Positions 1 to 6,582 of a stretch of 14,801 nucleotides of DNA are shown here, piece after piece (the stretch's first letter is position 1; each line of letters begins with the position of its first letter). The notes below the pieces were generated by a model. It saw nothing but the letters and a program-made list of their open reading frames with translations, was not told where the DNA came from and did no database searches. The position numbers and the translations under genes are program-made. Source of the DNA: an uncultured Flavobacteriales bacterium (GTDB lineage: Bacteria > Bacteroidota > Bacteroidia > Flavobacteriales > BACL11); assembly GCA_913047525.1 (NCBI GenBank), contig CAJWUS010000022.1, forward strand, positions 1-14,801, read 5' to 3'.

Positions 1-2724
1 TTGAGTGTAATAATTGACAATATTACAACTCAAGCAGATGATACTATTTGCCAAAGGTCATCTAATTATACTTTAAATTTTTCCCCTATAGATGGGTATT
101 GGAGTACTTTGCCTACTTTGCCTTTGCAACCTAGCAGTTGTAGTAACCCTACAACAATTTTTCCTTATTCTGATAATTTTGAATTGGGTTTAAGTAATTG
201 GGTGAATGACCCACTAAATGACTTTAATTGGTCAGTAAATTCTGCTGGAACACCAACAGGAGGGACAGGACCTAATAGTGCTTTTGAGGGAGTGAATTAT
301 GTTTATACTGAAGCATCAGGTAATAATCATCCGTATAAAAGGGCTGGAATTATTAGCCCTTGTTTGAATCTCTCAGAATACAGAAATCCTATCTTGCATT
401 TCTGGTATCATATGTATGATAACCCAGGAAATGGTTCAAATCAAGGAACTTTTTCTGTAGATATATCTACCGATAATGGACTTAATTGGACCAATGATGT
501 TTGGTTTAGAAGTGGGAGCCAGGCTAACCAATGGTTGGAAGCCACCGTAGATCTAAGTAATTATAATACTTCAGAAGTATTGATAAGACTAAGAGTAATT
601 ACAGGGGATTCATATCAATCAGATGTTGCCGTTGATTTACTTTCTTTTTTGGGAGGACCTATAACGCCTAATGGCGTTTTCTTACCTACTGTAGCAGATT
701 CAGGATTACATACCTTAATCTACAATATTCAAGGATGTACAGATACGGTAAACATATATGTTAAACCTATTGATGCTGGGAATGATATGGAAATCTGTCC
801 AACACAACTCCCTTTTAATTTACAAGGAATACCTGTATCCGGGATTTGGACTGGAACTCATATTACAAACTCAAACAATGGGACATTTGACCCAGCTATA
901 GGGTTAGGTGTGGATACTGTTACTTATTCCGTAGCTGGATGTACAGACACTGTGCTAATTTCTGTAATAGAAACCAATGTATTGTTAGATTCTCTCTTTG
1001 CTTGTAATGACGATACCCTTGTTGTACTTGATTCTATTCTAATTTCTCGCACTCCTACTAATGGAATATGGAGTGGAAACGGAATTGTTTCTACGAATTA
1101 TCCTGGTGAATTTAAACCCAATCTTGTTGGATCAGGTAATCACATCATATATTACACTGCTAATTATTGTTCAGATAGTATTGTATTTTCAGTAGTACCA
1201 CAAAGCATTCTTACCGATACTATGGTTTGCGCAACGTCTCCTGATTTTATTTTAAGTGCTAATCCTAGTGGTGGGCTCTGGGGTGGACAAGGAATTGTAA
1301 ATAATTCTACCGGATTATTTTCTCCAATTACAGCAGGTGTCGGGATACATTATATTTTGTATGAATCTCCAATAGGATGCTTGGATACTACTACAGTTAC
1401 TGTCTATAGTAATCCTGTTTTAAGTATGACTGGATTGGATAGTAATTATTGTTATTTGGATACAAATATCCAAGTTAATGTAAATCCTAGTGGAGGAGTG
1501 CTTACTGGAAATGGAATTAATAATTTAACCTTTAATCCTGCATTAGCAGGTCCGGGATATCATCTTATAACTTATTCGTTGGGTGGAGGAAGTTGCTTAG
1601 TTAGTATTGATACTATTGTTTTAATTGGTGATTCATTAACAATAAATACTTATGCTTCTGAGGATTCTATTTGTGTGGGAGATATCATAAATATAGGAGT
1701 AAATGTAAGTGGCGGGATAGGTAGTAATTATACTTTTAATTGGGATAATGGTTTAGGGAGTAGTTTCGAACATAATGTTAGTCCTATTTTAAATACCACA
1801 TATAATGTAGTAATTGAAGATGGTTGTACTGAACCTGCACTCGCTACTATAGATGTCTTTGTTCATCCTTCTTTTAGTTCGAGTTTTACCACAAGTCCGA
1901 AATATTGTTATGGAGAAAATGGTTTTGCTAAAGTAAATGTGAATGGAAGTAGTAGTTATTCTTATCAGTGGAATACTGTGCCAATACAAACTGCCGATAG
2001 TATATATGATAAAGTATCAAAAAGATATATGGTTATTGTTACGGATAATGTCTCTGGTTGTAGTATTTCAGATACAATTACAATTCCTGGATATGATGAT
2101 ATTATTGCGAGTTTCTTTGTAAATAAAGAGGAGTGCATATCCTTACTTGATGGAACATTTCAATTTATTGATAATAGCAATATAAATGTAAATGAGATAT
2201 CATCAGCAAGTTTTTGGAGTTTTGGAGATAATAGCTCTACTCCTTATTATTTTGGCACGAATCCTGAACATAATTATACTGATACTGGGAATTACCAGGT
2301 AAGTCTAATTTTAATTAACAATGGGAATTGTTCGGATACAACTTCATTGTCAGTTTGTATTTTTCCAGATAAGAAAATTTTTGTACCAAATAGTTTCACG
2401 CCAAATTTTGATAAATGCAATGATGAGTTTTTTGTAAAAGGAGTAGGGGGTTTTTATTCTTTCAATATCAAAATACATAAAAGGTGGGGAGGAGATATTG
2501 TTTTTAAATCAGATGAAATAATACTTACCGATAGTTATTCGGATGGGAACTTATGTAATATTCAACAGGAGTTGTATTCCTACTACAAAATGGGAACTTG
2601 GGATGGAAAATTAGAAAATGGGGCAGATGCACCAATGGGCGTTTATGCTTTTATAATTGAGTACCAGCAACTAGCGAATTCCTCTACAGAAAGAATTGTT
2701 GGAACTGTAACACTCATCAGATAA
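1..2724 (+). CDS. Large T9SS-exported multidomain surface protein (adhesin-like), 5' end outside the window
   Basis: The frame is open from base 1 and shows no signal peptide, so this is the C-terminal 907 residues of a longer protein. Seen in order (window numbering): half of an Ig-like repeat at about 16-35; a MAM-like (meprin/A5/mu or choice-of-anchor-like) domain at about 57-218 with NFELGLSNW and many aromatics; the second half of that repeat at 219-254; four further Ig-like repeats at about 259-322, 323-399, 400-469 and 470-543, built on GxWxGxGI ... FxP ... GxGxHxxxY ... CxDT; two more beta-rich modules at about 546-696; a PKD-like domain at about 700-787 with WSFGD and HNYTDTGNY; and a gliding-motility C-terminal domain (CHU_C type) at about 792-907 with FVPNSFTPN, GTWDGK and PMGVYAF. 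In Bacteroidota that C-terminal domain directs export through the type IX secretion system to the cell surface. A role in adhesion or gliding is inferred; no catalytic motif is visible. Confidence 0.9.
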   Translation: MSVIIDNITTQADDTICQRSSNYTLNFSPIDGYWSTLPTLPLQPSSCSNPTTIFPYSDNFELGLSNWVNDPLNDFNWSVNSAGTPTGGTGPNSAFEGVNYVYTEASGNNHPYKRAGIISPCLNLSEYRNPILHFWYHMYDNPGNGSNQGTFSVDISTDNGLNWTNDVWFRSGSQANQWLEATVDLSNYNTSEVLIRLRVITGDSYQSDVAVDLLSFLGGPITPNGVFLPTVADSGLHTLIYNIQGCTDTVNIYVKPIDAGNDMEICPTQLPFNLQGIPVSGIWTGTHITNSNNGTFDPAIGLGVDTVTYSVAGCTDTVLISVIETNVLLDSLFACNDDTLVVLDSILISRTPTNGIWSGNGIVSTNYPGEFKPNLVGSGNHIIYYTANYCSDSIVFSVVPQSILTDTMVCATSPDFILSANPSGGLWGGQGIVNNSTGLFSPITAGVGIHYILYESPIGCLDTTTVTVYSNPVLSMTGLDSNYCYLDTNIQVNVNPSGGVLTGNGINNLTFNPALAGPGYHLITYSLGGGSCLVSIDTIVLIGDSLTINTYASEDSICVGDIINIGVNVSGGIGSNYTFNWDNGLGSSFEHNVSPILNTTYNVVIEDGCTEPALATIDVFVHPSFSSSFTTSPKYCYGENGFAKVNVNGSSSYSYQWNTVPIQTADSIYDKVSKRYMVIVTDNVSGCSISDTITIPGYDDIIASFFVNKEECISLLDGTFQFIDNSNINVNEISSASFWSFGDNSSTPYYFGTNPEHNYTDTGNYQVSLILINNGNCSDTTSLSVCIFPDKKIFVPNSFTPNFDKCNDEFFVKGVGGFYSFNIKIHKRWGGDIVFKSDEIILTDSYSDGNLCNIQQELYSYYKMGTWDGKLENGADAPMGVYAFIIEYQQLANSSTERIVGTVTLIR

Positions 2725-2957
2725 TGCCTGTAATACTTTCTTTCGGATATGGAGAGGATATTTTGCTAATCATAAGTTTTCTAATTCTCATTCTGCTGTT
2801 TCTATTTCTATTTAAAAAGAAAATTCTTTTTCAGTTTTTAGCTAAATTGAACAAATTAATTTTACCTAGCTTATACAAAAAAGATATGAAGAAATTGAAA
2901 AAAGTGGAAATGCTAATTATTGCTTACCGCTATTGGGTAACTAAAAGTTCTCTTTAA
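2724..2957 (+). CDS. Small single-pass membrane protein with LPSLYKKD/YRYWVTK tail, unknown function
   Basis: This 77-residue protein has its ATG overlapping the stop of the surface-protein gene by one base (TAATG), an arrangement typical of translational coupling. Residues about 12-30 form one very hydrophobic segment (Ile/Leu/Phe only) followed by KKK, so the C-terminal part probably faces the cytoplasm. The tail has a conserved-looking pattern: KLNKLILPSLYKKD, then KLKK, then YRYWVTK. From memory, short Flavobacteriia proteins with an LPS...KKD...YWVT pattern are frequent and are sometimes labelled 'SsrA-binding protein'. I see nothing resembling SmpB here and would not use that name. The versions I recall begin near the FKKK position, so the hydrophobic N-terminus may be an addition or the start may differ, although no ATG is present further in until the KKDMKK position. 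It overlaps the convergent DUF4019-type gene by 17 bp. Confidence 0.65.
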   Translation: MPVILSFGYGEDILLIISFLILILLFLFLFKKKILFQFLAKLNKLILPSLYKKDMKKLKKVEMLIIAYRYWVTKSSL

Positions 2958-3420
2958 GTTTTGATTTTGGAAGCTCTCCTGCATCACCTTTTAGTTGGTA
3001 TTCTGCAAAGTAGGAGAGTACTTCCCACTTTCCTGTTTCAGATAGCGATACCATAATGATTTCTTCTGCAGATTTTGTATTGCTGTATTTGGAATTGTAG
3101 CGAACACTAATATATAATCCTTTTGGTAACCATTCCATTTCTTTTTCTATTTCAGCCAAATAGTATTTCCTAGAAATAAAACTTCCCATTTCTGGCATTA
3201 GTTCAGTACTGAAATACTCGTTCCATTCTTTAAAAGTTGTTGCATTTTGTGTTGTTTTTCCTAGCATATTCCAACATTCGATATACTTTTTATTGTTAAG
3301 TTTTTGAAGCCAACTTATTGCTACTTTTTCTGCATCTCGCATTTGTTGCCTTTGTGTTTTTTGAGAAAATCCAGCAAGCACAAATAGGGAGAATATAAGT
3401 AGTAAAAAATATCGTTTCAC
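2941..3420 (-). CDS. Exported DUF4019-type protein
   Basis: With the GTG start at 3420 the product is 159 residues: MKR, a hydrophobic stretch to about residue 18, then FSQ, a typical Flavobacteriia signal peptide without a lipobox cysteine. The mature part fits the DUF4019 pattern: a helix with AISWLQKL, then the KKYIECW signature around residues 45-50, an alternating polar region with EW, then MGSFISRKY (residues 78-86) and a C-terminal beta portion ending KWEVLSYF. Function of the family is unknown; a periplasmic location is inferred. A longer version starting at TTG 3441 is possible, but that TTG forms the last bases of the -7 element, so it should lie upstream of the transcript start. 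The gene is monocistronic as far as can be seen, with its own good promoter. Its 3' end overlaps the 77-aa gene on the other strand. Confidence 0.8.
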   Translation of the reverse strand: MKRYFLLLIFSLFVLAGFSQKTQRQQMRDAEKVAISWLQKLNNKKYIECWNMLGKTTQNATTFKEWNEYFSTELMPEMGSFISRKYYLAEIEKEMEWLPKGLYISVRYNSKYSNTKSAEEIIMVSLSETGKWEVLSYFAEYQLKGDAGELPKSKLKENF

Positions 3421-3438
3421 GTCTAAGGTTTTGATTAG

Positions 3439-3471
3439 CAAAACTAAAAATATAAAGGTATTTAAAGCAAA
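3439..3471 (-). promoter_or_regulatory. Bacteroidota-type promoter for the DUF4019-type gene
   Basis: On the minus strand TTTG (3471-3468) is followed after 21 nt by TAGTTTTG (3446-3439). This is an exact match to the Bacteroidota housekeeping consensus TTTG, N19-21, TAnnTTTG. A transcript start a few bases downstream would leave a leader of roughly 10-15 nt before the GTG at 3420, and would exclude the TTG at 3441-3439 as start codon. Confidence 0.7.
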
Positions 3472-3597
3472 TTATTGTATTCAAAAATGAGGAAATCTAT
3501 TATTATTTAAAAAGAATAGAAACTAAATTAGATTAGACACCTTGTGTATCTATTTGATTATAAGATATTTATGGATTATTAAAAAATACTATCAAAA

Positions 3598-3630
3598 TTT
3601 GGAATATTTGTTTATTTCTGATTAGTTTTA
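3598..3630 (+). promoter_or_regulatory. Probable Bacteroidota-type promoter for the first 65-aa gene
   Basis: TTTG (3598-3601), a 21-nt spacer, then TAGTTTTA (3623-3630), one base off the TAnnTTTG consensus. The expected transcript start around 3636 gives a leader of about 30 nt before the ATG at 3669. The region up to 3668 is otherwise AT-rich and contains no gene that I can see. Confidence 0.5.
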
Positions 3631-3668
3631 TAATCACCAAAATAGGTATTAACCAAAATCAAATATAT

Positions 3669-3866
3669 ATGGCGTACCAACACAAAAATAGCAAAGGACT
3701 GACTTACTATCTACACTCACAGGAAGTAATACTAAAGTCATCAAACAAAAAGCAAAAAATATTCTTTTTTGCTAAAGATAAGCGTTCGAATGCTTGTGAT
3801 AAGCCTTCAGGAAAAAAGGTAGTAGAAAACAAAAGAACAGGACTACCTTTCTTAAAAAAAGCTTAA
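3669..3866 (+). CDS. Small basic protein of unknown function, paralogue A
   Basis: This 65-residue, Lys-rich protein has no signal peptide or membrane segment. Visible landmarks are KGLTYYLH (9-16), EVILK, an aromatic strand KIFFFAKD (30-37), a single Cys in NACDKPSG (41-48), and the ending ENKRTGLPFLKK. It aligns without gaps to the protein at 4358-4555 with 37 of 65 identical residues, which supports both being real genes. I recall similar short proteins (NKKG.TYYLH ... YFFSK ... P.G ... VEN..GLP.LKK) as hypothetical proteins in several bacterial phyla, but I know no function. The pattern suggests a small beta-rich fold. The ATG at 3669 is chosen because the paralogue begins at the same alignment position and a promoter lies just upstream. 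Confidence 0.75.
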   Translation: MAYQHKNSKGLTYYLHSQEVILKSSNKKQKIFFFAKDKRSNACDKPSGKKVVENKRTGLPFLKKA

Positions 3867-4357
3867 TCCGTCTTTTACTTAAGAAATTAAATAACTACAA
3901 AGAATTGGGACTTTTCTCTGGAGTAACATATTGTTGTTTTCCACCTTTTAAAAAGAAAAACAAACGATATTTATAGAATTCTAAGGTAGAAGAAGTGCTA
4001 AATCAAGCTTTTTATAAAGCAAATTCCTATTACTTAAGTTGTATTTATTAACCGTTCTAAAGAGATTATTTTTCTCTTTTTTTATAGAAAATAAATTTTT
4101 AGAGCCTCAAATTAAATCACTAGGTTAAAACTTATATAAATATCTGATCTTCTGTAAGATACATGCTTCTGAATTTATTCTAAATTTTGAGATTCTTAGC
4201 GCTTACTAGGTTAGCATTAATTTATTTTTTTTCTTCTAATCTAGAGTTATTAACAGGCCTTTTTCAAACATTTCTACAGAAATTAGTTAAGTTAAATAAA
4301 TTTTTATAAATTGTACCAGAAAAATTAACCTAGTATTAACACAAAAAATTATTAACT
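3867..4357. other. 491-bp AT-rich non-coding stretch between the two small paralogues
   Basis: No reading frame of useful length and no tRNA-like fold was seen on either strand. It contains an 8-bp inverted repeat TTTCTTAA/TTAAGAAA (3848-3855 and 3879-3886) across the preceding stop codon, a short hairpin GCTTT/AAAGC (4007-4011 and 4016-4020), and a terminator-like hairpin at 4059-4083. Close to its right end lies GTATTAAC (4333-4340), also present upstream of the first paralogue. The length is large for this otherwise compact window, so it could hold a long 3' UTR, a small RNA or the decayed remains of a further gene copy; I cannot distinguish these. Confidence 0.6.
4059..4083 (+). terminator. 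Possible rho-independent terminator
   Basis: The stem AAAGAGA (4059-4065) pairs perfectly with TCTCTTT (4073-4079) around a 7-nt loop, and the right arm runs into a T tract (4077-4083). The stem is AT-rich and weak. It lies almost 200 nt beyond the stop of the first 65-aa gene, so it would imply a long 3' UTR or a separate transcript. Confidence 0.4.
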
Positions 4358-4555
4358 ATGGGCTATGCACACAGAAACAAAAAAGGAACAACTTACCACT
4401 TAAATTGTAAAGATGTTACTTTGAAGTCAACAGGAAGAGTACAGAGAATTTATTATTTCTCAAAAGATCAAAGATCTACTGCTTGCGATCTTCCTGATGG
4501 GAAAACGGTTGTTGAAAATGACAAAACAGGTTTACCATTCTTGAAAGGTAAGTAG
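4358..4555 (+). CDS. Small protein of unknown function, paralogue B
   Basis: This 65-residue protein is collinear with the one at 3669-3866. Shared positions include KG.TY.L (9-15), a central aromatic strand (RIYYFSKD here), RS.ACD.P.GK.VVEN and TGLPFLK. It has two Cys (17 and 43); only Cys43 is shared. It is less Lys-rich than paralogue A. The start is supported by alignment with the paralogue. No Shine-Dalgarno is visible; the leader is A-rich (ACAAAAAATT), as is usual in Bacteroidota. I found only weak promoter candidates (TAAATTGT around 4307-4314). A strong terminator follows 25 nt after the stop. Conservation of length and of core residues after considerable divergence indicates that both copies are under selection. 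Function unknown. Confidence 0.8.
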   Translation: MGYAHRNKKGTTYHLNCKDVTLKSTGRVQRIYYFSKDQRSTACDLPDGKTVVENDKTGLPFLKGK

Positions 4556-4580
4556 GTCAACCACAACTAAAAGAAATTTA

Positions 4581-4607
4581 AAAGCCCTGATATCAGGGCT
4601 TTTTTTT
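4581..4607 (+). terminator. Strong rho-independent terminator after paralogue B
   Basis: A 22-nt perfect palindrome (4581-4602) can fold into a 9-bp stem AAAGCCCTG/CAGGGCTTT with an ATAT loop, and is followed directly by an uninterrupted T tract to 4607. It separates the small-gene transcript from the typA promoter. Confidence 0.9.
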
Positions 4608-4667
4608 ATGTCAAAAAAACACTAAATAGAAATCTAGCATTCAGTTCTTTTACTAATAAAACAATAC

Positions 4668-4675
4668 TACTTTTG
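4668..4675 (+). promoter_or_regulatory. -7 element of the typA promoter
   Basis: TACTTTTG is an exact match to TAnnTTTG. The -33 region is poor: only TTC/TTCT at 4645-4648 lies at the right distance. A transcript starting near 4680 would have a leader of about 14 nt before the ATG at 4694. The box overlaps an in-frame TTG at 4673 that should therefore not be used as the start. Confidence 0.55.
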
Positions 4676-4693
4676 ACGCCTGAAATTTTGAAT

Positions 4694-6457
4694 ATGAAAT
4701 CTATCAGGAATATAGCTATTATTGCCCATGTTGATCATGGCAAAACTACCTTAGTAGATAAGATAATTGATGAGTGCAATATATTAGATGAAAGAAAAGA
4801 ACGAACAGAGTTATTATTAGATAGCAATGACTTAGAGCGTGAAAGAGGAATAACTATCCTTTCCAAAAATGTATCAGTAACTTACAAAGGCGTAAAGATT
4901 AATGTAATTGATACTCCTGGCCATGCTGATTTTGGGGGAGAAGTAGAGCGGGTACTAAAAATGGCTGATGGCGTATTACTTCTTGTGGATGCTTTTGAAG
5001 GTGCTATGCCACAAACTCGTTTTGTGTTAGGAAAAGCATTAGATCTAAGACTTAAACCAATTGTAGTTATAAATAAAGTGGATAAAGATAATTGCTCCCC
5101 AGATTTGGTTCAGGATACAGTATTTGATTTAATGTGTAATCTGGATGCTACCGAGTGTCAGCTAGATTTTGAAACTATTTTCGGATCTTCAAAGCAAGGT
5201 TGGATGAGTACCGACTGGAGAAAGCCCACTGACAATATTACTGCTTTACTTGATACTGTAATATCACAAATCCCTGAAGCACCTTATAAAGAAGGTAAGC
5301 CACAAATGCAGATCACTTCTTTGGATTATTCCAAATTTGTTGGACGAATTGCTATTGGAAGAATTTTTAAGGGGGATCTGGAACAAGGAAAAGATTACAT
5401 GCTTTGTAAGGAGAATGGCGAAAAGAAGAAAGTTAGAATAAAAGAATTGTATGTATTTGAGGGTATGGGAAAGAATCAGGTAAAAACTGCCAGGAGTGGA
5501 GATATATGTTCGATAGTTGGTATTGAAGGCTTTCAAATTGGAGACACTCTTTCTGATCTAGAAGATCCCGAGGAATTACCTAGAATCTCAATTGATGAGC
5601 CAACAATGAGTATGCTTTTCACAATCAATAATTCTCCTTTCTTTGGGAAGGAAGGAAAGTTTGTTACCTCAAGACATCTAAGGGAAAGGCTATATCAGGA
5701 GTTAGAAAGAAACTTAGCGCTAAAAGTAGAAGATACAGATTCGGAAGATAAATTTAATGTCTACGGTAGGGGGATTTTACATTTATCAGTGCTAATTGAA
5801 ACCATGCGTAGGGAAGGATACGAGTTGCAAGTAGGTAAACCGCAAGTTATTTTTAAAGAAATTAAAGGAAAAAGATGTGAGCCAATGGAAACCTTAGTGA
5901 TTGATGTTCCAGAAGAATTTTCAGGAAAAGCTATAGAATTGGTAACCAAAAGAAAAGGAGATTTATTGATTATGGAGCCAAAAGGAGATTTGCAACATTT
6001 AGAATTTGATATCCCATCAAGAGGCTTGATAGGGCTTAGAAATAATATGCTAACTACCACAGCAGGAAATGCAGTAATGACGCACCGATTTAGAGAATAC
6101 ACTCCATTTAAAGGATATATTCCAGAAAGAAACAAAGGTTCCTTAATTTCAATGGAAGCTGGTGTATCAACCGCTTTTGCTATCAACCGATTGCAAGATA
6201 GAGGAAGATTCTTTATAAATCCTGGAGACACAATCTATAAAGGACAAGTTATTGGCGAGAATTCAAGAGATAATGATTTGGATGTAAATGTGATAAAAGG
6301 AAAACAATTAACCAATATGCGTAAATCGGGCTCTGATGAGGCAGTTAATATTGCTCCCAAAGTTGACTTATCATTAGAAGAATCTATGGAATACATTCAA
6401 GCAAATGAATACTTGGAGGTAACGCCTGAGAGTTTGCGAATGAGGAAGATTCCATAA
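4694..6457 (+). CDS. typA: Ribosome-associated GTPase TypA/BipA
   Basis: TypA/BipA is a translational GTPase of the EF-G/LepA group that binds the 70S ribosome and helps ribosome assembly and growth under stress such as cold. With the ATG at 4694 the product is 587 residues, normal for the family. Visible: P-loop AHVDHGKTT (11-19), switch I RGITI (51-55), [14 protein letters not shown] (from 73), NKVD (127-130) and a G5-like SS (165-166). These are followed by domain II ([14 protein letters not shown]), EF-G III/V-like domains ([20 protein letters not shown] is family-typical) and the BipA-specific C-terminal domain with RGLIGLRN and [16 protein letters not shown]. The N-terminus [17 protein letters not shown] matches the family start, and the seven residues upstream encoded from TTG 4673 overlap the promoter. 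The gene stands alone, convergent with the TPR gene. Confidence 0.97.
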   Translation: MKSIRNIAIIAHVDHGKTTLVDKIIDECNILDERKERTELLLDSNDLERERGITILSKNVSVTYKGVKINVIDTPGHADFGGEVERVLKMADGVLLLVDAFEGAMPQTRFVLGKALDLRLKPIVVINKVDKDNCSPDLVQDTVFDLMCNLDATECQLDFETIFGSSKQGWMSTDWRKPTDNITALLDTVISQIPEAPYKEGKPQMQITSLDYSKFVGRIAIGRIFKGDLEQGKDYMLCKENGEKKKVRIKELYVFEGMGKNQVKTARSGDICSIVGIEGFQIGDTLSDLEDPEELPRISIDEPTMSMLFTINNSPFFGKEGKFVTSRHLRERLYQELERNLALKVEDTDSEDKFNVYGRGILHLSVLIETMRREGYELQVGKPQVIFKEIKGKRCEPMETLVIDVPEEFSGKAIELVTKRKGDLLIMEPKGDLQHLEFDIPSRGLIGLRNNMLTTTAGNAVMTHRFREYTPFKGYIPERNKGSLISMEAGVSTAFAINRLQDRGRFFINPGDTIYKGQVIGENSRDNDLDVNVIKGKQLTNMRKSGSDEAVNIAPKVDLSLEESMEYIQANEYLEVTPESLRMRKIP

Positions 6458-6552
6458 GGTACAAAACTAGGTAACCTTACAAAATACTAGGTATAGATAA
6501 ATTATGCATTTTGTCCTATAATTAATATTATGTTAAATAGGAAATATTAAAG

Positions 6553-6575
6553 AAAAGGAAGTATTCTCTCCTTTT
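6553..6575 (-). terminator. Possible terminator of the gyrA-M16-TPR unit
   Basis: Read on the minus strand, AAAAGGA (6575-6569) pairs with TCCTTTT (6559-6553) around a 9-nt loop and continues into CTTT. It lies 8 nt after the TPR stop codon. It could work in both directions between the convergent typA and TPR genes. The stem is short, and no strong terminator was seen directly behind typA. Confidence 0.35.
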
Positions 6576-6582
6576 AATTGTT

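Noticed and set aside
1789..1989. Minus-strand frame of 66 codons inside the surface-protein gene
   Set aside because: It is antisense to Ig-like modules and biased only by the Ser/Thr/Asn-rich coding strand.
5761..6231. Minus-strand open frame of 156 codons inside typA
   Set aside because: It is entirely antisense to a highly conserved gene and has no recognisable motif; the long frame follows from typA codon use.
6461..6493. Imperfect direct repeat ACAAAACTAGGTA / ACAAAATACTAGGTA behind typA
   Set aside because: Only two short copies; CTAGGT also occurs elsewhere in AT-rich spacers here, so chance is likely.
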